From: Nocardia mangyaensis
GTDB lineage: Bacteria; Actinomycetota; Actinomycetes; Mycobacteriales; Mycobacteriaceae
Assembly: GCF_001886715.1 (NCBI RefSeq)
Contig: NZ_CP018082.1
Location: 5,952,001 to 6,016,000 of the forward strand
Direction of reading: 5' to 3'
DNA length: 64,000 nucleotides
Part shown: piece by piece, positions 42,501 through 50,123 of the stretch
Position numbering within the stretch: the first letter of the stretch is position 1
Layout of the letters: each line of letters begins with the position of its first letter
Notes under the pieces: model-generated
What the model saw: only the letters and a program-made list of their open reading frames with translations
Databases searched by the model: none
What the model was told of the DNA's origin: nothing
Made by a program: the position numbers and the translations under genes

Positions 42501-44517
42501 CGACCACAAGGCCATGGGCATCACCGCGAAGGGCGCCTGGGAGAGCGTGAAGCGCCACTTCCGGGAGTTCGACATCGATGTCGGGACCGAACCGTTCACC
42601 GTCGCGGGCATCGGCGACATGAGCGGTGACGTGTTCGGCAACGGCATGCTGCTCTCCGAGCACATCCGGCTGGTCGCCGCCTTCGATCACCGGCACATCT
42701 TCCTCGACCCCGACCCCGACGCGGCACGCTCGTTCGCCGAGCGCAAGCGCATGTTCGCGCTGCCCCGCTCGTCCTGGGCCGACTACGATGCCGAACTGAT
42801 CAGCCCGGGTGGCGGGGTATGGGATCGCACCGCCAAGCGAATCCCGATCAGCCCACAGGCGCGTACCGCACTCGGCCTGGACGATGCCGTCACCGAGCTG
42901 TCGCCACCGGAGGTGGTGCGCGCGATCCTGCTCGCCCCGGTCGACCTGCTGTGGAACGGCGGCATCGGCACGTACATCAAGTCCAGCGACGAGACCGACG
43001 CCGAAGTCGGCGACAAGTCCAACGACCTCGTGCGGGTGAACGGAAACCAGTTGCGGGCGAAGGTGATCGGCGAAGGGGGCAACCTGGGCGCCACCGCGCT
43101 GGGCCGAATCGAGTTCAGCCGGTCCGGCGGCAAGATCAACACCGATGCCCTCGACAATTCCGCCGGCGTCGACTGCTCCGATCACGAAGTCAACATCAAG
43201 ATCCTGCTGGACCGAGTGGTCGCCACCGGCGAACTCGACGCAGGCGAACGTGATCGGCTGCTCGCCTCGATGACCGAGGAGGTCTCCGATCTCGTCCTGG
43301 GCGACAACATCGCGCAGAACTTCCTGATGGGACTGTCGCGCTCGGACGCCGCACAGACGCTGGACCTGCACCAGCGCACGATCCAGGCACTCGAGACCGG
43401 CCACGGCCTCGACCGCGACCTCGAAGCCCTGCCCGCGGACACCGAACTGACCCGGCGCGGCAGCGAGGGGCGCGGCCTGACCTCGCCCGAACTGGCGACG
43501 CTGATGGCCCAGGTGAAGCTCGCCATCAAGGCCGACCTACTGGCCGGAACGCTCCCGGACGATCCCGTCTTCGCCGAACGCCTGCACGCCTACTTCCCCA
43601 CACCGCTACGGAAACGCTTCGGCGCGGCCATCGATGGGCATCCGCTGCGCAGGCAGATCGTGGCCACCGTCCTGGCCAACGAGGTCGTCGACTTCGGCGG
43701 AATCACCTACGCGTTCCGGCAGTCCGAGGAGGGGGGCGCCGACACCGCCGACGCGGTGCGGGCCTTCGGTGCCACGGTACAGATCTTCGATCTGCACGAG
43801 CTGTGGGACCGCATCCGGTCAGCCGAGATGCCGACCGCCGCCCGTGATGCGCTGGAGCTGGAAACCAAGCGGACGTTGGACCGCGCCTCCCGATGGCTGC
43901 TGGGCAATCGGCCGCAACCACTCGACATCACCGCGGAGGTCGACCGGTACGCGTCGGGCGTGCGCGCACTCGCGCCAACGGTGCCTGATCGACTCGGCGA
44001 CGACCACCGTGCCGATCTCGCCACGCGCTCCCGCATCGCGATCGATCTCGGTGCGCCCGCGGCGCTGGCCGACGAGGTCTGCCGACTGATCTATCTCTTC
44101 CCGCTTCTCGACGTCGTCGACATCGCGGAGATCACCCATCGAGACGGTGCCGAAGTGGCCGAAATCCATTACGTTCTCGATGATCACCTGGGGATCGAGC
44201 AGCTCCTCAATGCGGTGCGACGTCTGGAGCGGGGCGGACGCTGGTCCTCGCTGGCCCGGCTCGCTGTCTCCGACGACACCTACGCGGCGTTGCGGTCGCT
44301 GACCATCAGCGTGCTCGACATCACGGGCCCGGACGAGTCGGCAGCGGAGAAGATCACCTACTGGGAATCGACGCACCGCTCCAGGATCGCCAGGGCGCGG
44401 TCCATGCTGGACGAGATCCACACCGGACGTGGCCACGATCTGGCGACGCTGTCGGTGGCCGCCCGGCAGATCAGGAGCATGGCCAGCGGGCCGGCCGAGT
44501 TCGAGCGCCGGACCTGA
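39565..44517 (+). CDS. gdh: NAD-specific glutamate dehydrogenase, large (180-kDa) class
   Basis: 1650 aa, the normal length of the large NAD-GDH class. N-terminal ACT-like regulatory regions (about 1-700) are followed by the catalytic part. This has '[29 protein letters not shown]' then '[21 protein letters not shown]' near 840-880, '[17 protein letters not shown]' near 1015 and '[26 protein letters not shown]' near 1130-1160. It oxidises glutamate to 2-oxoglutarate and ammonia with NAD in the cytoplasm. TTG 39565 has GGGAAGG 6 nt upstream; ATG 39571 is the alternative. Its promoter dyad is shared with gltS. It converges on whiB. Confidence 0.95.
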   Translation: [1650 protein letters not shown]

Positions 44518-44522
44518 CCCGC

Positions 44523-44563
44523 GCGCCGGTGCTGCACCCTGGTCGGGGATGCGGCACCGGCGC
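44523..44563. terminator. Hairpin between glutamate dehydrogenase and whiB
   Basis: Perfect 10-bp arms GCGCCGGTGC / GCACCGGCGC around a loop of about 21 nt (which itself can extend the stem), in the 58-nt gap between convergent stop codons. It is a likely bidirectional terminator. Confidence 0.65.
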
Positions 44564-44575
44564 ACCGGATCCTGG

Positions 44576-45046
44576 CTACTCGGGATCCGAACTGCGAATC
44601 ATGTTGCGGCCCAGAATGATCTGGCGTTGGATCGCAGCCGCGGGTTCCCGTCGAGTCGTTCCCGACGCCGCCCGTGACGGCGCCTCCGAGGAACCCCCGG
44701 CGCAGACTGCACGGGTACGAACGATTCTGGTGGGTCGTTGCCGATCGACCGGCGTGGTGCGGTGCCGGTCCAGATTCTGGACGACCTTGCCGGAGTTGTC
44801 GTAGCCGACGCCGGCCCAGATCATGGCCCGTGGCCCCTCACCGGATTCGGCCAACGTGGATGCCGTCCGCTGACACTCGACGAACAGCGGACACTCCCGA
44901 CAAGCCGCGACCGCCTGCCGCCAGGCATCCGGTGTTCCGGTGTCCAGATCCCAGTCGTCGGGACGCTCTGCGCACGGTGGCCGCGGCATCGATTTGCCCG
45001 CCGCGCGGCCGGCTCGGTCCAGTGAACGGTTCTGCGTAACAGTCAT
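44576..45046 (-). CDS. WhiB-family iron-sulfur regulator
   Basis: 156 aa. Four cysteines bind the cluster: PPCAERPDDW near residue 25, then 'ACRECPLFVEC' (CxxCxxxxxC) near 50-58. The turn 'RAMIWAGVGYDNSG' near 75-88 replaces the usual GVWGG turn with a softer version. A basic C-terminal region (RRTRIVRTRAV type, about 100-115) could contact DNA or sigma factor. The C-terminus is about 50 residues longer than a typical WhiB and low in complexity. ATG 45046 has GGAG 7 nt upstream. The shared dyad at 45212-45231 lies upstream. Confidence 0.85.
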   Translation of the reverse strand: MTVTQNRSLDRAGRAAGKSMPRPPCAERPDDWDLDTGTPDAWRQAVAACRECPLFVECQRTASTLAESGEGPRAMIWAGVGYDNSGKVVQNLDRHRTTPVDRQRPTRIVRTRAVCAGGSSEAPSRAASGTTRREPAAAIQRQIILGRNMIRSSDPE

Positions 45047-45211
45047 AGCAAGTCTCCGGGTACGCCGGGCAGCATCGGGCGATGCTGCCCCGTAGCGCGC
45101 GGGTAAGCGCAGGGTTGTCCATCAGGGCTGCTCCACAGTCCCCGGAAACCAGCTGCAGATGAGCTGTCCCTGGAGGGTAGCCCCGCGCTGGACCATCAAG
45201 CAACCCCTAGC

Positions 45212-45231
45212 GTCCCGCTATTTAGCGGCAC
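45212..45231. promoter_or_regulatory. Glutamate-regulon dyad between whiB and merR
   Basis: GTCCCGCTATTTAGCGGCAC. It resembles the gltS and glutamate dehydrogenase dyads and is followed by the AT-rich GTTATCTAGTGTACC, which at the other two sites lies on the side away from the controlled gene. By that polarity the element points at whiB; for merR it would be autoregulatory, with TTATCT as a -10. Confidence 0.55.
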
Positions 45232-45272
45232 GTTATCTAGTGTACCTCTATGCAATGTGGTTTCCTTGTCTT

Positions 45273-45983
45273 ATGACGACGGAGTCCGAATTCACGATCG
45301 ATGCACTGGCACGCGCCGCACACACCACCGTGCGAAGCGTGCGCGTCTACCATGAGCGCGGCCTGCTGCCGGCCCCACAGATCCGCGGCCGGATCGGCTA
45401 CTACCGACCCGAACATCTGGTCCGATTGCAGACCATCAGTCAGCTGCTGCGTAAGGGCATGAAAATGACCGGTATCAAAGAGCTCCTCGACGCCTGGGAT
45501 CGCGGCGAGGGACTCGATGAGGTCCTGCAAGTACGAGGCACAGCGGCCACGAACGGCGTCACCGACCGCCGGTCCACCGACAGCGGCGCCCAGCTGACCG
45601 ACGCCCTGCAACAACTGCTGTCGCCCAGCGGACCCGAACCGGGCACCACCCCACTACGGGTCACCCACCCCAAGCTGTACGCACTGGCCGCTCGGCTGAT
45701 CGGCACCGGACTACCCGCAGACGAGGTCCTCAGACCGCTCATTCGCCTGCATGCCGACTGCAGCCGGGTCGCCACCCGGCAAGCCGAGATCATCCACCGG
45801 CTCACCGAGCCTCAGCCCACACAGTCCGACGGCACCGAGAAGGACCGTTCGGAACAGGCGCCCAACAGCGCCGAGCAACTGACGTCCGCGGCCATCGAAG
45901 AACTGATCACCCGATCGCTGCGGGAGCTCCCGCCCGGCGAAGAACGCCCCGATCGCGGCACACTCGACATGGACGGTCGCTGA
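45273..45983 (+). CDS. MerR-family transcriptional regulator
   Basis: 236 aa. N-terminal winged helix 'FTIDALARAAHTTVRSVRVYHERGLLPAPQIRGRIGYYRPEHLVRLQTI' (about 5-55), then the 'LLRKGMKMTGIKELLDAWDRGEGLDEVL' dimerisation helix. The rest is a helical effector domain with one Cys (LHADCSRVA), so it is not a classical metal sensor. ATG 45273 lacks a ribosome site; initiation close to the dyad promoter is likely. It lies 760 nt past the glutamate dehydrogenase gene, and the dyad upstream recurs at gltS and that gene. I therefore infer it is their regulator. Confidence 0.82.
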   Translation: MTTESEFTIDALARAAHTTVRSVRVYHERGLLPAPQIRGRIGYYRPEHLVRLQTISQLLRKGMKMTGIKELLDAWDRGEGLDEVLQVRGTAATNGVTDRRSTDSGAQLTDALQQLLSPSGPEPGTTPLRVTHPKLYALAARLIGTGLPADEVLRPLIRLHADCSRVATRQAEIIHRLTEPQPTQSDGTEKDRSEQAPNSAEQLTSAAIEELITRSLRELPPGEERPDRGTLDMDGR

Positions 45984-46138
45984 GTCGCTGACGCCGGCCC
46001 GAGCCCGCAGGTGGGGTGCAGGCAGGGCCGGCAGTAGAAACGGGCGAATTGGATATCGGTGGCTCAGGAGCTGACCGCCGAGGAGCCGACCAGCGCCAAC
46101 CAGCTCAGGCCGAGCCCATACGATCACCTACCGGCGGA

Positions 46139-47293
46139 TCACACGGAAATAGTGCTCGTCATGGAACTCGCGATATTGTTCGCATTCGCGATGCGCTTCC
46201 CACGCGCCAGTCCATCACTGCGCTCATAGTATTGGTCGAATACCGCGGCGGCCTCACCCGGTGTCCGCGCATTCTGTAGATGTGCGTTTGCGGTCTTTTC
46301 GTAGTGCTGGAGCTCATACGAGATGAAATCGATCTGGATGCGCCAGTCGTACTCCGACCCGCCGCGCTCGGCGGCGAACCGCCGGAGCCCTAGACGCTCC
46401 CCGTCGTCCCCGCTGCCGTCCAGTCGATCGCCTCGCCACTGCGCCAAACCCAGAGATCCTTCAGCCGCATACCAGGCACCAGTGTCAAAGGTCGATTCCT
46501 GCTGGAGATTACCCAAGATGCCCGCCGCTTGCGCCGGAGTGAATCCGTTGTCGAGCAGACGCTGATACATTTCATCGACCCTGGCACGTTGCCCTTCGGA
46601 AATTTCCTCGGCGTTCGCCGTCTGCAGGTAGTCGCCACCGCCGAAATCACCTGCAGCGGGGGGATATCCACTGTGACCACCTGCCGGAGGTAGGTACCCG
46701 CCGGTGTTCATCACCGGCGAGGGGGACCCGTAAGACGGTGCCGAATCGTTGATACGCCCGGCCTCCGCAACGACCCCGCTCGAGGCCGCCGTGATGGTGT
46801 CGTAGACGGCACTCACGGTCTGCAGAATGGCAGCCAGGAGTCGGGATTCGACCACCGCCGACAACCGGTTCTCCCCCGCGGCGGGCCCAGCGACGGCGAG
46901 CGTCGATTCGAGTCCGTCGACCTCGCGATCGATGTCCGACATCGCCGCGCTGGTCGTGGTGGACGTCGCGTAGGCCGAGGTGTCCACATCCTTGTTCTGC
47001 CTGCGCAATTGCGCCACGATCTCGTCGATCTCGTCCTGGCGCGACGCATAATCGTCCACCATGGCCGACTGATTGTCGGAATCCTCGATCAGCCCTCGCT
47101 CCTCGAACTCTTCCACCAGATCCAGCGCCTGGCCCCCCGCGCCGGATCCGAAGAGGTCGACCGAGGTCTGGATGGCCTGCTCAGCGGCGTCGATCACCGA
47201 ATCCAAGCCGGCGGACGAACCGGCCGGATGGGGCAGATCGACAGTCCAGCCCCGGAAATGCGCCACCGGCCCGTCCTGGCCGGTGAGGGTCAC
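46139..47293 (-). CDS. Muralytic protein with phage-tail-lysozyme domain
   Basis: About 384 aa. The N-terminal half is helical and ESX/coiled-coil-like ('SRQDEIDEIVAQLRRQNKDVD', 'AMSDIDREVDGLESTLAVAG'). A Gly/Tyr/Pro linker follows. The C-terminal domain (about 245-380) begins 'MYQRLLDNGFTPAQAAGILGNLQQESTFDTGAW' and continues 'GSLGLAQWRGDRLDG', the pattern of phage tail lysozyme (Phage_lysozyme2) with the catalytic-type Glu in QQES. It would open peptidoglycan, a VirB1-like job. GTG 47293 overlaps a leader stop as GTGA (ATG 47299 is the alternative). The palindrome promoter upstream links it to the secretion-type genes. Confidence 0.75.
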   Translation of the reverse strand: MTLTGQDGPVAHFRGWTVDLPHPAGSSAGLDSVIDAAEQAIQTSVDLFGSGAGGQALDLVEEFEERGLIEDSDNQSAMVDDYASRQDEIDEIVAQLRRQNKDVDTSAYATSTTTSAAMSDIDREVDGLESTLAVAGPAAGENRLSAVVESRLLAAILQTVSAVYDTITAASSGVVAEAGRINDSAPSYGSPSPVMNTGGYLPPAGGHSGYPPAAGDFGGGDYLQTANAEEISEGQRARVDEMYQRLLDNGFTPAQAAGILGNLQQESTFDTGAWYAAEGSLGLAQWRGDRLDGSGDDGERLGLRRFAAERGGSEYDWRIQIDFISYELQHYEKTANAHLQNARTPGEAAAVFDQYYERSDGLARGKRIANANNIASSMTSTISV

Positions 47294-47361
47294 CACCATA
47301 CCGGCACCCGACTCCCGGATTCGGACGTGCCCTTGGCCGGCCCACGCGCGATCAACAGCAT
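47290..47361 (-). CDS. Leader ORF, 23 aa, coupled to the muralytic gene
   Basis: ATG at 47361 has GAGGAG 6 nt upstream. The peptide starts MLLIARGPAKG and ends VPVWW; its TGA (47290-47292) overlaps the main GTG as GTGA. The same frame reads protein-like sequence upstream (IDEAYESIEELN) but without a start, so an alternative is that this was once the N-terminus of the muralytic protein, lost by a frameshift. Confidence 0.45.
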   Translation of the reverse strand: MLLIARGPAKGTSESGSRVPVWW

Positions 47362-47426
47362 GTTCAGCTCCTCGATCGACTCGTAGGCTTCGTCGATACC
47401 GTTCCCGGCACCGCTCCTGCCGTTCG

Positions 47427-47453
47427 AGTATCGCGCCTCCCCGATGATGGGAA
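47427..47453 (-). promoter_or_regulatory. Leftward palindrome promoter of the muralytic gene
   Basis: On the minus strand TTCCCA-TCAT-CGGGGA (47438-47453), 5 nt, then GATACT as -10 (47427-47432). One arm has a single mismatch (CGGG for TGGG). Spacing is the same as in the other promoters of this type. Confidence 0.55.
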
Positions 47454-47802
47454 GTGCCGCGGCAGTGCGGATCCGCAGATCGCGCGGGTAGCACCCGAAG
47501 CCCTCGCCACCGAGATCGCCGGCCATCCGCCGACACCGGGACCAGCAACAGCGCACGCGAACGGCCGGAGCCGGCCCGTGACCGACAAGAACGCCGACAC
47601 CGTAGGTTTCAGCTGCCGCCGCCTCTCGGCGGCAGAGTCCACCCGTCGCAGTAGGTGCGGGAACCACAGATAGGCTGCGTCGCGGGCTGACCGCACCTGG
47701 CTGGCCAGGTACAACCGAGGAGGCCGCGTGAACCCGAGATTGGATCCAACGATGCCCTCGACACGCTGACCCGATGGGGCGTACGGCATTACCGGTGATC
47801 CG
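47454..47802. other. Intergenic region, no gene supported
   Basis: About 350 nt between the palindrome promoter and the first recognisable TrkH sequence. It may include further decayed TrkH N-terminal sequence, but nothing can be read reliably. Confidence 0.35.
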
Positions 47803-49154
47803 GCGTGCTCGTCGCCCGCCGGATGGGATTGCGCATGCAACTCATCGCACAGGCCGAGACCAAGACCCTGCGGCTGGGTGAGACCAAGCGAGCGTGATCG
47901 GCGTCATCACGATGAGCCTGGTGATCGAGGCGATCGTGGCCGCGGTGCTGACCGCACGGCGATTGGTGTCCACCACCGATTCCTTCGGCTCCGCCCTGTA
48001 CTGGGGGGTCTTCCACGCCATCTCGGCCTACAACAACGCCGGATTGGGACTTCATTCCGACAGTCTGGTCAGCTACGCCACCGACGCCTGGATCATCGTG
48101 CCGATCATGATCGCGTTCACCCTCGGCGGCATCGGCTTCCCCGTGGTGTTCGAGGTGTCGCGAGCAATCCGTTCACGCATGCGCCGTGCCCGGATTCCCG
48201 GATGGTCACTGCACACCAAGATCACCGTCACGACCTATGCCGGCCTGCTCACGGTCGGTGTCGTGCTGGTGACGGCGCTGGAATGGACCAACCCGCAGAC
48301 GCTGGGTCCACTGGGATTGCCCGGAAAACTCCTGGCCGGGTTCTTCCAGGGTGCGACACCGCGCACAGCCGGATTCAACGCCGCGGACGTGGGCGCGCTG
48401 CATCCGACCACCCTGCTGGTCACCGACGCGCTGATGTTCATCGGTGGCGGTAGCGCGGGTACGGCCGGTGGAATCAAGGTGACGACCTTCGCGTTGCTGG
48501 CGTTCGTGGTCTACGCCGAGGTGCGTGGCCAGCCGACTGTCCATGTGATGGGTCGGCGACTCGCGGCCACCGTGCAGCGACAGGCGATCACGGTCGCGCT
48601 GCTGAGCGTCGGGGTGGTTCTCGTCTCGACCACGATCCTGCTGCGGGTGTCGCATCTACCACTCGATGACGTGCTGTTCGAGGTGACCTCGACCTTCGGC
48701 ACCGTAGGCTTGTCCACCGGAATCACCGCCGACCTGGAGGCGAGCATTCTCACCACCTCCCTGCTCGTCGACTTCGAGATCCCCCGGAATCTGGGCAAAG
48801 GCCATCAGCCGCCAGCACGGCCGCATTCTCGAACGAATCGGCGCACATCACGTGGTGCTGCCGGAATTCGACATGGGTGAGCGCATCGCACACCTGGTGA
48901 CCGGGCGCATGCTCGACTACATCGAATTCGACGACAATTACGCGATGGTCCGCACCACCGCGCCGCGTGCGGTGATCGGCATGACCCTCACCGGCAGTGG
49001 GCTGCGAGAGAATTTCGATGTCACCGTCGTCGCCATCAAACGACGCGGCGGCGAGTTCAGCTACGCCACACCGGAAACCGTTGTGGTCAACAGTGACCAG
49101 CTCATCGCCTCCGGCAGCATCGACTGCGTCGAGTCCTTCGCCGACCTCGTGTGA
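47803..49154 (+). pseudogene. Decayed potassium-uptake locus: TrkH/KtrB fused to KtrA
   Basis: First piece 'GVLVARRMGLRMQLIAQAETKTLRLGE' (to a stop at 47897) is TrkH sequence. After a frame change at about 47895, TrkH continues: 'ALYWGVFHAISAYNNAGLGLHSD', 'GATPRTAGFNAADVG', 'GGGSAGTAGGIKVTTFALL', up to 'FGTVGLSTGITADL'. It then joins, in frame, KtrA/TrkA sequence 'EASILTTSLLVDFEIPR'. An extra A near 48790 shifts the frame into 'AKAISRQHGRILERIGAHHV' and a complete TrkA-C domain ending at 49154. So the end of TrkH and the nucleotide-binding start of KtrA are deleted. The locus cannot encode a working transporter. Confidence 0.75.
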
Positions 49155-49260
49155 CGCGAGGCTACTGGCCGACGAGGAACGGCCAGTCGGCACGCATCGT
49201 CAGCGGTGAGCGTTCGACGTTCTCGATCCAGACCGCGACACCCCCGGACACCACTATTAA

Positions 49261-49313
49261 GTGTTGCTATCTACCGGTAGTCAGTGTTACTTTGTACCAG
49301 TAGATAGCAACAC
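49261..49313 (+). promoter_or_regulatory. PadR operator: 19-bp inverted repeat
   Basis: Left arm GTGTTGCTATCTACCGGTA (49261-49279) and right arm TACCAGTAGATAGCAACAC (49295-49313) pair with one mismatch. A 15-nt spacer holds TACTTT as a possible -10. The element ends 22 nt before the padR start, the usual autoregulatory place. Confidence 0.75.
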
Positions 49314-49335
49314 CGACTAGGAAGGGAGGCATTCC

Positions 49336-49665
49336 GTGGGCAAGCAGATCACTGAGATACTGAAGGGCACCCTGGAGGGGATCGTCCTGGCGATCCTGCT
49401 GACGCGACCCGCGTACGGCTACGAGATCACCGCACGGCTACGCGAGCAGGGATTCACCGACATCGCCGAGGGCACCATCTACGCCCTGCTCGTCCGGATC
49501 GAGAAGAAGGGCCTCGTCGACGTGGAGAAGATCCCGTCGGAGAAGGGCCCGCCGCGCAAGGTGTATTCCGTCAACATCCAGGGCCGGGAGTACCTCGATG
49601 AGTTCTGGACGACGTGGAGCTTCCTTGCCGACCGCCTCGCACAACTTCATGAAGGAGCCGAATAG
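49336..49665 (+). CDS. PadR-family transcriptional regulator
   Basis: 109 aa from GTG 49336 (GGGAGG upstream). The winged helix reads 'LEGIVLAILLTRPAYGYEITARLREQG' then 'IAEGTIYALLVRIEKKGLVDVEK', with the wing 'PRKVYSVNIQGREYL' and a short dimer helix. PadR proteins repress small operons. The large inverted repeat upstream suggests autoregulation. It shares an operon (2-nt gap) with the DUF1048 protein, a very common pairing. Confidence 0.92.
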   Translation: MGKQITEILKGTLEGIVLAILLTRPAYGYEITARLREQGFTDIAEGTIYALLVRIEKKGLVDVEKIPSEKGPPRKVYSVNIQGREYLDEFWTTWSFLADRLAQLHEGAE

Positions 49666-49667
49666 CC

Positions 49668-50033
49668 ATGGACATCACCGAACTCACGTCGAAGGTGATC
49701 GGCGACATGGGCAACAAGCGCCGCTGGCGCGATTACAAGGCACGCACGAAGCGACTGCCCGACAGCTATCGCACGGCGGTCGAAGCTTTCGAGCGGTACC
49801 TGATGCACCTGGGCCCGGGCGGGGGTCCCGCGATCTTCGAGGATCTCATCGACCTGTTCGAGCAGAGCGCCGCGGATTCGACCCCGATCCGCGCCGTCGT
49901 CGGCGAGGACCCGGTGGAGTTCATCGAGGCTTTCGCGCGGAACTACGAAGAGGACTCATGGAAGAACCGCGAGCGGAAACGGCTCGCCGATACCATCGGC
50001 CGCGCCGCTGAAGACCAGGCAACAGGAAGCTAG
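49668..50033 (+). CDS. DUF1048-family protein
   Basis: 121 aa, all-helical. The core 'KRRWRDYKARTKRLPDSYRTAVEAFERYLMHLG' followed by 'DLIDLFEQSAADSTPIRAVVGEDPVEFIEAFARNY' is diagnostic of DUF1048. These proteins usually follow a PadR gene; their biochemical role is not defined. GGAGCC lies 5 nt before ATG. No membrane segment or signal peptide. Confidence 0.9.
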   Translation: MDITELTSKVIGDMGNKRRWRDYKARTKRLPDSYRTAVEAFERYLMHLGPGGGPAIFEDLIDLFEQSAADSTPIRAVVGEDPVEFIEAFARNYEEDSWKNRERKRLADTIGRAAEDQATGS

Positions 50034-50123
50034 GGCCGCTCCGATGCCAGCGCACACTCTGCCGCCACCTCGCGCACACATCCTCGAGGGTTCACCGGAG
50101 ATGTCGGATCCCGCGGGGCAGGA

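Noticed and set aside
45159..45272. Upstream extension of the MerR protein
   Set aside because: It would cross the dyad and promoter, and the MerR winged helix normally begins within a few residues of the start chosen at 45273.
47438..47667. Longer N-terminus for the muralytic protein starting near 47548
   Set aside because: Sequence upstream of about 47300 in that frame is Arg-rich and would run across the -10 and palindrome; the GTGA-coupled start at 47293 fits better.
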